NCBI RefSeq assembly: GCF_033547155.1
Contig: NZ_CP137892.1
Coordinates: 3,720,001-3,784,000, forward strand
DNA length: 64,000 nt
Direction: 5' to 3'
From: Pseudomonas benzenivorans
GTDB taxonomy: Bacteria > Pseudomonadota > Gammaproteobacteria > Pseudomonadales > Pseudomonadaceae
Part shown: positions 8,942-17,995 of the stretch, piece by piece
Layout: every line of letters begins with the position of its first letter
Numbering within the stretch: position 1 is the stretch's first letter
Made by a program: the position numbers and the translations under genes
The notes under the pieces: model-generated
Databases searched by the model: none
The model's input: the letters and a program-made list of their open reading frames with translations, nothing else
What the model was told of the DNA's origin: nothing

Positions 8942-9604
8942 ATGAATCCCCTGCTCGTCCTGCGCGACGCCTGGTTCTTCTTCAGCCACAACCTGCCGAC
9001 CATCGCCCGTCTGTGCCTGCCCCTGGTGGTGCTCGAGGCCGTGGTCCAGCTCCAGGTCGGCGCCCGGGTCGGGCTCGACGCGGCGCTGCCCTATCGCCTG
9101 CTGATCGGCCTGCTGTTCTACCCGCTGTACACCGCCGCGCTGATCCTCTTCCTCGATGCCCGCAGCCAGGGCCAGTCGCCGCGCCTGCGCGACCTGCTCG
9201 CCGCCGGCCTGGGCCTGTGGCCACGCTTCGCCCTGCTGGCCGGCCTCAGCGCGCTGGCGATCATGCTCGGCGCCTCGCTGTTCATCCTTCCGGGGCTGTG
9301 GATCATGATCAAGCTGGCCTTCGCCGAATTCCTCCTGGTGCTGCGCGGGTTCTCGCCCCTGCAGGCGCTGCACGAGAGCTTCGAGCTGACCAGCGGCTAC
9401 TTCTGGCCGATCCTGCTCTGCGTGCTGGGGGTGATGGTGCCGCTGTGGCTGCTCGACTGGCTGCTGCAGCCGGCCAGCGAGGAGGCGGCCGAGCCGCTGC
9501 TCGGCCTGCTGCTGTACAGCCTCAACGGCTTCCTGCAACTGTTCGCCACCGTGACGCTGTTCCGCCTGTTCATGCTGCGCGAGGCCTTGCCGGCCGCAGA
9601 GTGA
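8942..9604 (+). CDS. YciC-family inner-membrane protein
   Basis: This is a 220-residue integral membrane protein of the YciC/UPF0259 type, with about five to six hydrophobic helices. Typical features are the N-terminal DAWFFFSHNL segment, the PYRLLIGLLFYPLYTAALILFL helix pair and the loop LRGFSPLQALHESFELTSGYFW before the last helices. The function of the family is unknown. The ATG at 8942 opens the hydrophobic pattern, and it ends 44 bases before the next plus-strand gene. Confidence 0.8.
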   Translation: MNPLLVLRDAWFFFSHNLPTIARLCLPLVVLEAVVQLQVGARVGLDAALPYRLLIGLLFYPLYTAALILFLDARSQGQSPRLRDLLAAGLGLWPRFALLAGLSALAIMLGASLFILPGLWIMIKLAFAEFLLVLRGFSPLQALHESFELTSGYFWPILLCVLGVMVPLWLLDWLLQPASEEAAEPLLGLLLYSLNGFLQLFATVTLFRLFMLREALPAAE

Positions 9605-9648
9605 AAGCCAGCTAGGCTGTAGGGGCTGACCTGCAAGGAGGAGCCCCC

Positions 9649-10101
9649 ATGGCCGACGTCAACCCCAGCATCCTGTCCCACCTGTCCCTCGGCAGTAACC
9701 GCTTCGAGGAAGCCCTGGCCTTCTACGACCAGGTGCTGGCGACCCTGGGTTGCCGGCGCATCCTCGCCCACCCCGGCGCCGTGGCCTATGGCCGCGAACA
9801 CCCGGAGTTCTGGCTGCAGACGCCCATCGACGGCCAGCCAGCCAGCGTCGGCAACGGCACCCACGTGGGTTTCTTCGCCCCCGACAAGGCCGCGGTGGAC
9901 GCCTTCCATCGCGCCGCGCTGGCGGCCGGGGGCCGTGACGAAGGTGTCCCGGGGTCCCGCGTCGAATACGGCGAGCCCTACTACGGCTGTTTCGTGCGCG
10001 ACCTGGACGGCCACAAAATCGAGGCCACCTTCTGGGATACGACCCAGGAGTTCGAGCTGTACAGCGAGCCGGCCGAGGTCATGGACGGAGCGCCCGCCTA
10101 G
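9649..10101 (+). CDS. VOC family glyoxalase-like protein
   Basis: This is a 150-residue protein of the vicinal oxygen chelate fold, with AAGGAGGAG just before the ATG. Fold signatures are ILSHLSLGSNRFEEALAFYD at the N-terminus (His as likely metal ligand), GNGTHVGFFAPDKAAVDAFH in the middle, and YYGCFVRDLDGHKIEATFWD at the C-terminus with the second ligand Glu. The substrate is unknown; related proteins act on small electrophiles or are orphan lyases. It is not related closely to the VOC protein at 4177. Confidence 0.85.
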   Translation: MADVNPSILSHLSLGSNRFEEALAFYDQVLATLGCRRILAHPGAVAYGREHPEFWLQTPIDGQPASVGNGTHVGFFAPDKAAVDAFHRAALAAGGRDEGVPGSRVEYGEPYYGCFVRDLDGHKIEATFWDTTQEFELYSEPAEVMDGAPA

Positions 10102-10127
10102 GCGCCCGCCAGCCCCGCGAGGTGCGC

Positions 10128-10970
10128 CTAGCGTCCCGTGCCCTGGGGCTTGAGGCCCGACAGACGCGGCAACAGCACCCGCTCGAACAGCCGCGGGAAG
10201 AACCGCGCGAGCAGCCGCGCACGCCAGTCGACGTTCGACAGGATCAGCAGGCGCTTGCGCTTGAGCGCCCCCAGGTAGATGGCCTCGGCGACATCCTGGG
10301 GCGAGGCCACCTTGCCCATCGCTAACGGCGGCTGCGACGCCACCGAGCCGTCGCCGACCAGGGCGTTCTTGCGCAGATCGGTGGCGGTGAACCCCGGGCA
10401 CACCAGCATCACGTTCACCCCCGAGCCCTTCAGCTCGTAGCGCAGGGTCTCGAACAGGCCGTGCAGGGCATGCTTGCTGGCGTTGTAGGCGCTGCGGTAG
10501 AGCAGCGGGGCGAAGCCCGACAGGGAGCTGAGCACTATCACCTGGCCGCCACGGGCCAGCAGGCTGGGCAAGGCCGCCCGGGTGCAGTGCAAGGCGCCGA
10601 AGTAGTTGACCGCCATGACCCGCTGGAACACCTCCAGATCGGTCTCGGCGAAGCTGCTGCGGTGGGTGATGCCGGCGTTGTTGATCAGCACGTCGATGCC
10701 GCCGAAGCGCTCGATGGCCAGGGCCACGGCCTGCTGCACCGCCTCGGCGTCGGCGACGTCGCAGCGTAGGCCCAAGGCCTCGGCGTTGTGATGGTCGTCC
10801 AGATGCTGCACCAGGCTGTCCAGCGCGTCCTGTTGCAGGTCGAGAATCACCAGCCTGGCCCCGGCCTGGGCCAGGCGCACGGCCAGGGCGCGACCGATGC
10901 CGGCGCAGCCGCCGGTGATCAGCACCACCTTGCGATCGAATACCTTGTTGGCGAACACCTTACGGTACAT
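10128..10970 (-). CDS. Short-chain dehydrogenase/reductase (SDR)
   Basis: This is a 280-residue classical SDR. The cofactor motif is ITGGCAGIGRALAVRLA (TGxxxGIG), then NNAG in INNAGITHRS, the catalytic serine in VLSSLSGFAP, and the YxxxK pair in YNASKHALHG. The C-terminal extension is basic and amphipathic (RARLLARFFPRLFERVLLPR), which suggests membrane association as in lipid-acting SDRs. The substrate cannot be told from sequence. It is transcribed alone and converges with the VOC gene. Confidence 0.88.
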   Translation of the reverse strand: MYRKVFANKVFDRKVVLITGGCAGIGRALAVRLAQAGARLVILDLQQDALDSLVQHLDDHHNAEALGLRCDVADAEAVQQAVALAIERFGGIDVLINNAGITHRSSFAETDLEVFQRVMAVNYFGALHCTRAALPSLLARGGQVIVLSSLSGFAPLLYRSAYNASKHALHGLFETLRYELKGSGVNVMLVCPGFTATDLRKNALVGDGSVASQPPLAMGKVASPQDVAEAIYLGALKRKRLLILSNVDWRARLLARFFPRLFERVLLPRLSGLKPQGTGR

Positions 10971-11015
10971 ACCCTGCCCCCCGGCTTTTGTTGTTCGGCT
11001 GACTGCAGGCGCCCA

Positions 11016-11255
11016 CTACAACCGCTTATGGCTGCCATCGCAACAGGGCGGCGTACCGGTACGCTTGCAGCCGCATAAATACAGGGTCTCACTGGTCGCG
11101 GCGCGGAACTTCAAGGGAGTCAGGCCGGTGCCCTTGTGGCTGCCGTCGCAGAACGGCTGGTTCGCGCTGCGCCCGCAGCGGCACCAGAAATAGTCCTGGC
11201 CGGCGCTGACCTCGACCGCATAGGGACCGCGTTGGGCGATCAGAGCTTCACTCAT
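11016..11255 (-). CDS. CDGSH iron-sulfur domain protein (two motifs)
   Basis: This is a 79-residue protein with two tandem CDGSH [2Fe-2S] motifs, CRCGRSANQPFCDGSH and CGCKRTGTPPCCDGSH, each with three Cys and one His as cluster ligands. Bacterial tandem-CDGSH proteins are small soluble redox or cluster-transfer proteins of uncertain role. The ATG at 11255 has an AGGA at good distance, and the protein starts MSEALIAQRGPYAVEV, typical for the family. It is divergent from the next plus-strand gene. Confidence 0.88.
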   Translation of the reverse strand: MSEALIAQRGPYAVEVSAGQDYFWCRCGRSANQPFCDGSHKGTGLTPLKFRAATSETLYLCGCKRTGTPPCCDGSHKRL

Positions 11256-11408
11256 GCCTGCTTCCTCGTGCGCGAATCGACTGCACCGCCACGGCGACGG
11301 GCAGTATCGCCCTCGCAACCGGCGCAGCCAGTGGTCGGCGCCGGAGTGCAACTCCGGTATGCTCGCGTCCTTCCAGCATAGTTCAAGGCCCTGTGGCCAC
11401 GCCCGCCC

Positions 11409-12362
11409 ATGACCCTGCCGCGCCCCCTGCGCCTCGCCCTGCTCGGCCTGGCGTCCGTCCTCGCCCTGCTGTGTGCCCTGGCCTACGGCCTGACCTGGCA
11501 CCCGGCCGAACGGGCAGCGGCCACGGCCGGCTGCAGCGCCCCGGCACCGGTATTGCAACCGGGCCAGGCCTTGAAGGTGCTGACCTGGAACCTCCGCCAC
11601 CTGGGCGGCGACGCCGCTGGGGGCCTGGCCCCCAGCCTGGACGAGCTGGCACGGGTGCTGCGCGAGGAACACCCGGACGTCGTGCTGTTGCAGGGGCTGC
11701 ACGACGGCGCCCAGACCCGCGACCGGCAGGACCCACTGGCGCTGCTGCAGGCACGCCTGGACGAACGCTACCCCTGCAGCAGCCAGGCCTTCTACTGGAA
11801 GGCGCCCTTGACGCTCCAGCCGCCGCGCCTGGGCCGCATCGGCCTGAAGCTCGCCACCCTCAGCCGCTACCACATCGAATCCGCCGAGCGCGTGCAGCTG
11901 CCGCGCCGCCCGGGCAACCCGCTGCTGCAGGCCTTCGCCGCCCGGCCCGCGCTGCTGGTCAGCTACCTGCCCATGCGCGGGGGCGGCCGGCTGGCGGCGA
12001 TCAATACCCAGCTGGATGCCTTCGCCCCGGGGGATGACACCCAGCGCCGCCAGCTGGCCGCGACCCAGCGCCTGCTCGCGCCGCTGCAGGATGCCGGCGC
12101 GCTCTGGCTGCTCGGCGGCGACTTCAACCGGACGCCGCCCGGCCAGGAAGCGCGCCGGCCGCGTGCCGATGACGGCGCATTGCGCCGGTGGGCCGAGCAC
12201 TACTCGATGATTTCCAGCCCGGAACAGACGGGCAGCCTCGAGCGCCTCGTGCACAGTCCGCGCCTGACCCGTCTCGATGCCCAGGCGTCGCACCTCGACG
12301 CCGAGGCGCTGTCCGGCCAGCGACCGCTGCTCGCCCGCCTGCTGCTGCCGGCCCTGGACTAG
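11409..12362 (+). CDS. Endonuclease/exonuclease/phosphatase-fold protein, catalytic residues degenerate
   Basis: This is a 317-residue protein with an N-terminal membrane anchor (about residues 8-30) and an EEP (DNase I-like) domain. Fold motifs are VLTWNLRHL, VVLLQGLHDGA, AINTQLDAF, GGDFN and a C-terminal LSGQRPLLARLLLPALD. In active members the LQ is followed by a catalytic Glu, NTH carries a His, and the last motif is SDH. Here these are Gly, Gln and Gly-Gln, and the segment before the last motif looks shortened. The GGDFN Asp/Asn remain. The frame is open throughout, so it is either a pseudoenzyme or a recently decaying gene. Confidence 0.78.
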   Translation: MTLPRPLRLALLGLASVLALLCALAYGLTWHPAERAAATAGCSAPAPVLQPGQALKVLTWNLRHLGGDAAGGLAPSLDELARVLREEHPDVVLLQGLHDGAQTRDRQDPLALLQARLDERYPCSSQAFYWKAPLTLQPPRLGRIGLKLATLSRYHIESAERVQLPRRPGNPLLQAFAARPALLVSYLPMRGGGRLAAINTQLDAFAPGDDTQRRQLAATQRLLAPLQDAGALWLLGGDFNRTPPGQEARRPRADDGALRRWAEHYSMISSPEQTGSLERLVHSPRLTRLDAQASHLDAEALSGQRPLLARLLLPALD

Positions 12363-12407
12363 GTGTGATCTCCCGATAGGCGGGGGATGTGCAGGGGCCG
12401 GTGCCGA

Positions 12408-12767
12408 TCAATCGATCAGCACGAAGGTCTTGCGCACGCTTTCCTGGATATCCCACACGCCGGTGCTGTTGGCCGGCAGCATCAGCGCGTCGCCGGCACG
12501 GATCTCGATGGGCTCGCCGCCGTCCGGGGTGAAGGTGCAGCGGCCGGCGACGAAGTGGCAGAACTCCTGCTGCACGATCTGCCGCCGCCAGCGCCCCGGG
12601 CTGCATTCCCAGACGCCGGTCTCGACGCCATCGGCGCGCTCGACGCTGTGGCTGCGGGTCGCCGCCAGCGGTTCGCCGAGCGGCACGGCCACCGGGGTCG
12701 CGTCGCCCAGCGCCTGCGTGGCGGTGTTCTTGAAGTGGGTGATAGTCATCGGCTGCTCCGCGTTCAT
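12408..12767 (-). CDS. Cupin-domain protein (DUF861/Cupin_3 type)
   Basis: This is a 119-residue single cupin. The first cupin motif covers VWECSPGRWRRQIVQQEFCHFVAG and the second ends GDALMLPANSTGVWDI. It belongs with the (S)-ureidoglycine-aminohydrolase-like/EutQ-like group often found beside amine oxidases. The start at 12767 overlaps the stop of the FAD oxidase by ATGA, so the two are translationally coupled. An internal ATG at 12749 with GGAG before it is an alternative. Confidence 0.8.
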   Translation of the reverse strand: MNAEQPMTITHFKNTATQALGDATPVAVPLGEPLAATRSHSVERADGVETGVWECSPGRWRRQIVQQEFCHFVAGRCTFTPDGGEPIEIRAGDALMLPANSTGVWDIQESVRKTFVLID

Positions 12768-14170
12768 TGCATGAAATTTTCCATCAGGCCGGCCAAACGC
12801 TGCGCCAGGCGGCGGCGCCAGGGCGCGCTGTCGAGGTCGGCCAACACCCGGTCTTCGTGGACGAAGCTGCGGATGATGGCGTTGTAGCCGAGCCAGCGGC
12901 AGGGCTCCGGCTCCCAGCCGGGCAGGCTGGCAATGGGCGAGTCGGCCTGCACCCAGGGCTGACGGGTCAGCTCGTTGTCCTCGCCGAGGATCAGCGCCGC
13001 CAGCGTGCGACCGCCCAGGTTGCTGGCGCCGACGCCCTCGCCGCCGTAGCCACCGGACAGGGCAATGCGACTGCGCGTATCGCGCAACATGTGCGGGCGG
13101 AAGCGGCGCGCCATGCCCAGGTTGCCGCCCCAGGCATGGCTCAGGCGCGCGTCGCGCAGCTGCGGGAACAGCTCGCCGAACAGGTTGCGGCGCAATGCGC
13201 GTTCGTCCTCGGTGAGGTTGAAGTCGGTGCGCAGACGGCCGCCGAAGCGGTAACCACCGCGGGCACCGAACACCAGACGATCATCGGCGCTGCGCCGGCC
13301 GTAGGTGACCTGGCGGCTGGCCTCGCTGAAGGCCTGGCCACGCGCCAGGCCGATCTCGGCCCAGACCTCCGCCGGCAGCGGCTCGGTGGCGACCATCAGG
13401 CTCTGCACGGGGAGCTGATGACGGCCCAGCGGCGGCAGCTCGGCGGCGTAGCCCTCCACGGCCGGCACCAGCCAATCGGCGCGCACGCTGCCGCCGGCGG
13501 TGCGCAGCAGCCCGGGTTGCCAGTCGAGCACCCGGCTCTGCTCGTAGAGTTCGACGCCCATGCCCTCCACGCAGCGCGCCAGCCCCCGCGCCAGCTTGGC
13601 CGGCTGGAGGGTCGCGCAGTGCGGGCTGTAGAGCGCGCCGTAGGCATTGGCGATGCGCAGCTGCTGGCCCAGTTCGGCAGGTTCCAACCAGCGGTAGTCG
13701 GCCTCGTCCAGGCCCAGCTCGCGCAGCTCCTGCAAGTGGCGGCGCAGCGCAGTCTGCTGCTCGGGATAGCGCGCGGCGCAGTAGAGCACGCCGCCCTTGC
13801 GCAGGTCGCAGGCGATGCCCTCACGCTCGGTGACCCGCGCCACCTCGTCGGGGATGCCGTGCAGCAGATCGGCAGTCGCGCGCCGCGCGGCGGGCGACAA
13901 GGCGGCCAGCATGCGGTCTTCGCCCAGCAGGCCACCCATCAGCCAGCCGCCGTTGCGCCCGGAGGCGCCGAAGCCGGCGATCTCGGCTTCGAGCACCACG
14001 ATGCGCAGCTGCGGCGCCTGGCGCTTGAGGTAGTAGGCCGTCCACAGCCCGGTATAGCCGGCGCCGACTATGGCCACATCGGCCTGCAGCTCGGTCTGCA
14101 GGCTCGATCGCGGCGCCAGCGGCTCGTCGAGCTGGTCCATCCACAGGCTGATGTCGCGCCAATCGTTCAT
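12764..14170 (-). CDS. FAD-dependent amine/amino-acid oxidase (DAO family, PuuB-like)
   Basis: This is a 468-residue D-amino-acid-oxidase-superfamily flavoprotein. The FAD motif VAIVGAGYTGLWTAYYL is at about residues 31-47, followed by FGASGRNGGWLMGGLLG, typical of gamma-glutamylputrescine oxidases and related enzymes. The C-terminal GGYGGEGVGASNLGGRTLA contacts FAD. The start at 14170 is chosen because GGAG lies 7 bases upstream; the frame could begin 8 codons earlier. It probably forms an operon with the cupin gene and sits beside an AraC regulator on the same strand, which suggests an inducible amine-catabolism unit. The exact substrate is unknown. Confidence 0.85.
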   Translation of the reverse strand: MNDWRDISLWMDQLDEPLAPRSSLQTELQADVAIVGAGYTGLWTAYYLKRQAPQLRIVVLEAEIAGFGASGRNGGWLMGGLLGEDRMLAALSPAARRATADLLHGIPDEVARVTEREGIACDLRKGGVLYCAARYPEQQTALRRHLQELRELGLDEADYRWLEPAELGQQLRIANAYGALYSPHCATLQPAKLARGLARCVEGMGVELYEQSRVLDWQPGLLRTAGGSVRADWLVPAVEGYAAELPPLGRHQLPVQSLMVATEPLPAEVWAEIGLARGQAFSEASRQVTYGRRSADDRLVFGARGGYRFGGRLRTDFNLTEDERALRRNLFGELFPQLRDARLSHAWGGNLGMARRFRPHMLRDTRSRIALSGGYGGEGVGASNLGGRTLAALILGEDNELTRQPWVQADSPIASLPGWEPEPCRWLGYNAIIRSFVHEDRVLADLDSAPWRRRLAQRLAGLMENFMQ

Positions 14171-14228
14171 CGCAGTCTCCACCAATCGATCCATGGACGC
14201 AGATTAGAGAGACGGCTCGGGCCTTGTC

Positions 14229-15038
14229 TTACGTGCGGGCCCGCGTGGAAATCTTCTGCAGATAGGCCCTGGGCGTCATGCCCATGCGCTCGCGAAAACA
14301 CTTGTAGAAGGCCGACAGCGAGTTGAAGCCGGCGGCGAAGGCCAGCTCGTCGATGCGCCCGGGATCGCCGCCGGCCTGCAGGCCGTCGAGCAGGTACTGC
14401 AGGCGCGCCTGATTGACGTAGCGGTAGAAGCTCTGCCCCAGCACCTGGTTGAGCAGGTGGGAGATCTGGTTGCGGCTGTAACCGGTGGCGGCGGCCACCC
14501 GCTGCAGGTCCAGCTCCGGGTCGAGGAAGGCCTGGTGGCGCTGGAAGTAATCCTGCAGGTCCTGGGCCAGCACGCTCAGCTGGCGGGCGGACAGGCCCAG
14601 GCGACTGGTGGCCGGGCGCGAGCCGCCGCCCGCGCCGCTCGGGCGTGCCTCGTGCACCAGGGTGGCGTACTCGTTGACCCGCCAGATCAGCCCGTCGCAC
14701 ACCGTAATCGCCTCGCCGGTTCGGAAGCACGCCAGCCCGCCGCTGCCCTGCAGGGCGAAGCGGTACTGAAGGAAGGCGGTGTGGCCGTCGATGCGGATGC
14801 GGTCGACATGCTCCAGCAGCTCGCCGGGGCCCCGCGGCAGGTTGCTGGCCACATACTCACGCAACTCGCCCAGACGCATGCTGCGCTGCTGGAAGAAGTC
14901 GTTGTACTCGATGTCCGGGTGATAGAGCGCCAGCACCGCCTCCAGGTCGCGCTGCTTCCAGCCGAGGTGATAACGCCGGATGGTCGCGCGGGTGCGCTCG
15001 CTCTGCGCGGCGTCGTCGGGGAAGTCGCTGTCGTGCAT
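14229..15038 (-). CDS. AraC-family regulator with SnoaL/NTF2-like N-terminal domain
   Basis: This is a 269-residue transcription factor. The N-terminal half (about residues 10-130) has the pattern of a SnoaL/NTF2-like ligand pocket (YHLGWKQRDLEAVLALYHPD). The C-terminal 100 residues are an AraC/XylS double helix-turn-helix (LQRVAAATGYSRNQISHLLN and LAFAAGFNSLSAFYKCFRER, then MGMTPRAYLQK). It is just upstream of the FAD oxidase and cupin on the same strand, so it is their likely regulator. The ATG at 15038 is preferred over a TTG at 15110, although no strong ribosome binding site is seen at either. Confidence 0.85.
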   Translation of the reverse strand: MHDSDFPDDAAQSERTRATIRRYHLGWKQRDLEAVLALYHPDIEYNDFFQQRSMRLGELREYVASNLPRGPGELLEHVDRIRIDGHTAFLQYRFALQGSGGLACFRTGEAITVCDGLIWRVNEYATLVHEARPSGAGGGSRPATSRLGLSARQLSVLAQDLQDYFQRHQAFLDPELDLQRVAAATGYSRNQISHLLNQVLGQSFYRYVNQARLQYLLDGLQAGGDPGRIDELAFAAGFNSLSAFYKCFRERMGMTPRAYLQKISTRART

Positions 15039-15160
15039 GGGGAAGACCGGGTGGCGGGAGGTTTCCAGCTTGCCGCAGCGGCCCGCCAGGCTCAATGGCG
15101 GGCTGGGCAACAGACGCGGAGCGCGTCATCCGCAACCCGGCTGTCACACCTCAACGCAGG

Positions 15161-15246
15161 TCAGAGATCGAGCACCAGGCGGTTGCCGCGCGCGCGGGAC
15201 ACGCAGATCGGCAGGCTGCACTGTGCCGCCTTCTCTGGGCGCTGAG
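15161..15246 (-). pseudogene. Remnant of a [2Fe-2S] ferredoxin-domain gene (3' end only)
   Basis: On the minus strand, the reading QRPEKAAQCSLPICVSRARG continues into NRLVLDL and a TGA at 15161-15163. This resembles the last cysteine region and C-terminus of plant-type ferredoxin domains of oxygenase reductases (pattern LPCVSRP ... LVLDL). No upstream part with the other three cysteines is present. It lies between the AraC gene and hrpB. The family assignment is inference from a short stretch. Confidence 0.3.
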
Positions 15247-15302
15247 GAGCTGGTCGCTGCCTTGATGGTCCCTGGGTGCGCAATAGCCCGGCGGTCTACC
15301 CC

Positions 15303-17855
15303 TCAGGTGCCCCTGGGCTTGGCCCGTGCGGTGGGCTCGGCGATCAGCGGGTCGTCCGGCCAGTAGTGCTTGGGGTAGCGACCCTTGAGGTCCTTCTTCA
15401 CCTCGGCATAGGTGTTGGCCCAGAAGCTGGCCAGGTCCTGGGTCACCTGCACCGGGCGCCGCGCCGGCGACAGCAGGTGCAGTTTGACCGGCTGGCGACC
15501 GCCGGCCAGGCGCGGCGTCTCGGCCAGGCCGAACAGCTCCTGCAGGCGTACCGCCAGCACCGGTGGCCGCTCGCCGTAGTCGATGGCGATGCGCGAGCCG
15601 GACGGCACCTGCAGGGCGCGCGGCGCCAGCTCGTCGAGGCGTTGCGGCAGCGGCCAGGGCAGCAGGCCATGGAGGATGCCGGCCAGCTCCAGGTTGGCGA
15701 AGTGACTGAGGCGAGTGACCTTGCCCAGGTAGGGCTGCAGCCAGTCTTCCAGACTGTCCAGCAGCGCCGCGTCGGACAGGTCCGGCCAGTCGCTCTGGCC
15801 CTTGGCGGCCAGGTCGAGCTCACGCAACAGCCGCACCCGCGCCTGCCACTGGCGCAGCTCCGGGGTCCAGGGCAACAGCGCCAGCCCCTTGCGCCGCACC
15901 AGGCCGAGCAGGGCGCGGCTGCGCTGGGCTTCGTCCAGATCGCTCAGGGGCTCGCGGCTGAGCACCAGCTCGCCGACCCGGCGCTGACGCTCGGCGCGCA
16001 GCACGCCTTCGCGCTCGTCCCAGTCCAGCACCTCGATTTCACCGACCTGCTCGGCCAGGACCGAATCGAACAGCGCCGGTTCGAGGTCGGCGGCCAGGTA
16101 GATGCGCTCCTCGCGCTGGCCCTGGCGGCTGCCCAGGTCGGCCAGCACCAGCCACTCGTGTTTCATCAGCGCATCCGGCTCGCCGAACTGCGCGGCGCGG
16201 CCGTTGGCCAGGCGGTACTCGCCCCCTCCGTCGCGCCGCTGGCGGGCGACGCGGTCGGGATAGGCGAAGGCCAGCAGCGCGCCGAGCCAGCGCGGATGTT
16301 CCGGGTCGGCCACCGCCTCGCTCGGCTGACCACGCAGGTAAGGACGGAACTGCCGGGCCAGCTGGCGCACCCGCTGCACCCCGCCTTGGCCGGCACTCCG
16401 GTGGGCGCCGCGCGCGGCCTTGCTCTCACCCGCCAGCAGGGCCAGGCGGCTGTGCAGGTCGGCACCCGCCCCACCGCGCAGGATGTCGCGCTCGCCGAGC
16501 AAGGCGGCGAGATCGCAGGCCAGTGCACCGAGGCCGAGGGCCTGGCCACGCAGCAGCAGATGGGCGATGCGCGGGTGGCTCGGCAGCTCGGCCATGGCCT
16601 GACCGTGAGTCGTCAGCGCGCCGCGCCCGTCCAGGGCACCGAGGCGGCTCAGCAGATCCCGGGCCTGGGCGTAGGCGGCCGGCGGCGGCGGATCGAGCCA
16701 GACCAGCTCATCCGGAGCAACGCCCCAGCGCGCCAGCTGCAGGGCCAGGCCGGCCAGGTCGGCCTGGAGGATTTCCGCCGCCGAGTAGCTGGCCAGCTGC
16801 TCGTGCTGGGCCTGGGACCACAGGCGGTAGCACACGCCCGGCTGCAGGCGCCCGGCGCGGCCGGCGCGCTGGGTGGCCGAGGCGCGGGAGATGCGCTGGG
16901 TGTCCAGGCGGGTCATGCCGCTGCCCGGGTCGAAGCGCGGTACCCGCGCCAGGCCGGCATCCACCACCACCCGCACGCCGTCGATGGTCAGGCTGGTCTC
17001 GGCGATATTGGTGGCCAGCACCACCTTGCGCGTGCCGGGCGGCGCCGGCTCGATGGCCGCGCGCTGGGCGCCCAGCTCCAACTCGCCGTGCAGCGGGCAC
17101 AGGCGGATGTCGTCGCGCCCCTCCAGGGCCTCGGCCAGCTGCTGGTTGACCCGGCGAATCTCCGCCTGCCCGGGGAGGAATACCAGCAGGCTGCCCGGCT
17201 CGTCGGCGAGCGCCTGCAGCACGGTCTGGGTGACCCTCTGCTCGATCCGCTCGCCCGGCTGGGAGGGCGCGCCCCAGCGCATCTCCACCGGGTACATGCG
17301 CCCCTCGCTGCGCAGCACCGGCGCCTCGTCGAGCAACGCCGCCAGGCGCTCGCCCTCCAGGGTCGCCGACATCAGCAGCAGTTTCAGCGGTGGTTCGCCG
17401 CTGTCCGCCCCGCGCAGCATGCCGCGGCCGTTGAGGCACAGGGCCAGGGCCAGGTCGGCGTCGAGGCTGCGCTCGTGGAATTCGTCGAAGATCACCAGGC
17501 CGACGCCCTCCAGGGCCGGGTCTTCCTGCAGGCGGCGGGTGAGAATGCCCTCGGTGACCACTTCGATGCGCGTCCTGGGGCCGACCTTACTGTCCAGGCG
17601 GATGCGGTAACCGACGGTCTCGCCGACCCGCTCGCCCAGCTCGCTGGCCAGGCGCTCGGCGGCGGCGCGGGCCGCCAGTCGACGCGGCTCGAGCATGAGG
17701 ATGCGCTGGCCGGCCAGCCAGGGTTCGTGCAGCAAGGCCAGCGGCACGCGGGTGGTCTTGCCGGCGCCCGGCGGCGCCTCCAGCACCGCCTCGTGGCGGC
17801 CGGCGAGGGCCTGGCGCAGGTCGTCCAGCAGGGCGTCGATAGGCAGGGCAGTCAT
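15303..17855 (-). CDS. hrpB: ATP-dependent helicase HrpB (DEAH/DExH)
   Basis: This is an 850-residue superfamily 2 DExH helicase. Motif I is PPGAGKTTRVPLAL, motif II DEFHERS, motif III SATLEG, and motif VI lies in QRAGRAGRLQPG. The helicase-associated domain and the HrpB-specific C-terminus (ending near SFWANTYAEVKKDLKGRYPKHYWPDDP in family terms) are complete. The role is presumed RNA metabolism; the family is widespread but poorly defined in function. The ATG at 17855 has GGAG 6 bases upstream and is preferred to a GTG two codons earlier. Confidence 0.93.
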   Translation of the reverse strand: MTALPIDALLDDLRQALAGRHEAVLEAPPGAGKTTRVPLALLHEPWLAGQRILMLEPRRLAARAAAERLASELGERVGETVGYRIRLDSKVGPRTRIEVVTEGILTRRLQEDPALEGVGLVIFDEFHERSLDADLALALCLNGRGMLRGADSGEPPLKLLLMSATLEGERLAALLDEAPVLRSEGRMYPVEMRWGAPSQPGERIEQRVTQTVLQALADEPGSLLVFLPGQAEIRRVNQQLAEALEGRDDIRLCPLHGELELGAQRAAIEPAPPGTRKVVLATNIAETSLTIDGVRVVVDAGLARVPRFDPGSGMTRLDTQRISRASATQRAGRAGRLQPGVCYRLWSQAQHEQLASYSAAEILQADLAGLALQLARWGVAPDELVWLDPPPPAAYAQARDLLSRLGALDGRGALTTHGQAMAELPSHPRIAHLLLRGQALGLGALACDLAALLGERDILRGGAGADLHSRLALLAGESKAARGAHRSAGQGGVQRVRQLARQFRPYLRGQPSEAVADPEHPRWLGALLAFAYPDRVARQRRDGGGEYRLANGRAAQFGEPDALMKHEWLVLADLGSRQGQREERIYLAADLEPALFDSVLAEQVGEIEVLDWDEREGVLRAERQRRVGELVLSREPLSDLDEAQRSRALLGLVRRKGLALLPWTPELRQWQARVRLLRELDLAAKGQSDWPDLSDAALLDSLEDWLQPYLGKVTRLSHFANLELAGILHGLLPWPLPQRLDELAPRALQVPSGSRIAIDYGERPPVLAVRLQELFGLAETPRLAGGRQPVKLHLLSPARRPVQVTQDLASFWANTYAEVKKDLKGRYPKHYWPDDPLIAEPTARAKPRGT

Positions 17856-17995
17856 GGGCACTCCGGGTCAAGGCGGCGATTATAACGGCGAACCGCGCGC
17901 CTGCCCGCAGGGTCCAAGCGGCAACGGCAAGCGTCGCAGCGGTATTGCCACAAGCGGCTTGCTATAGTTGCGCCACCCTCATAAGGAGATGCTCG

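Noticed and set aside
15276..17885. 869-codon plus frame opposite hrpB
   Set aside because: hrpB has all helicase motifs; this frame is its antisense shadow.
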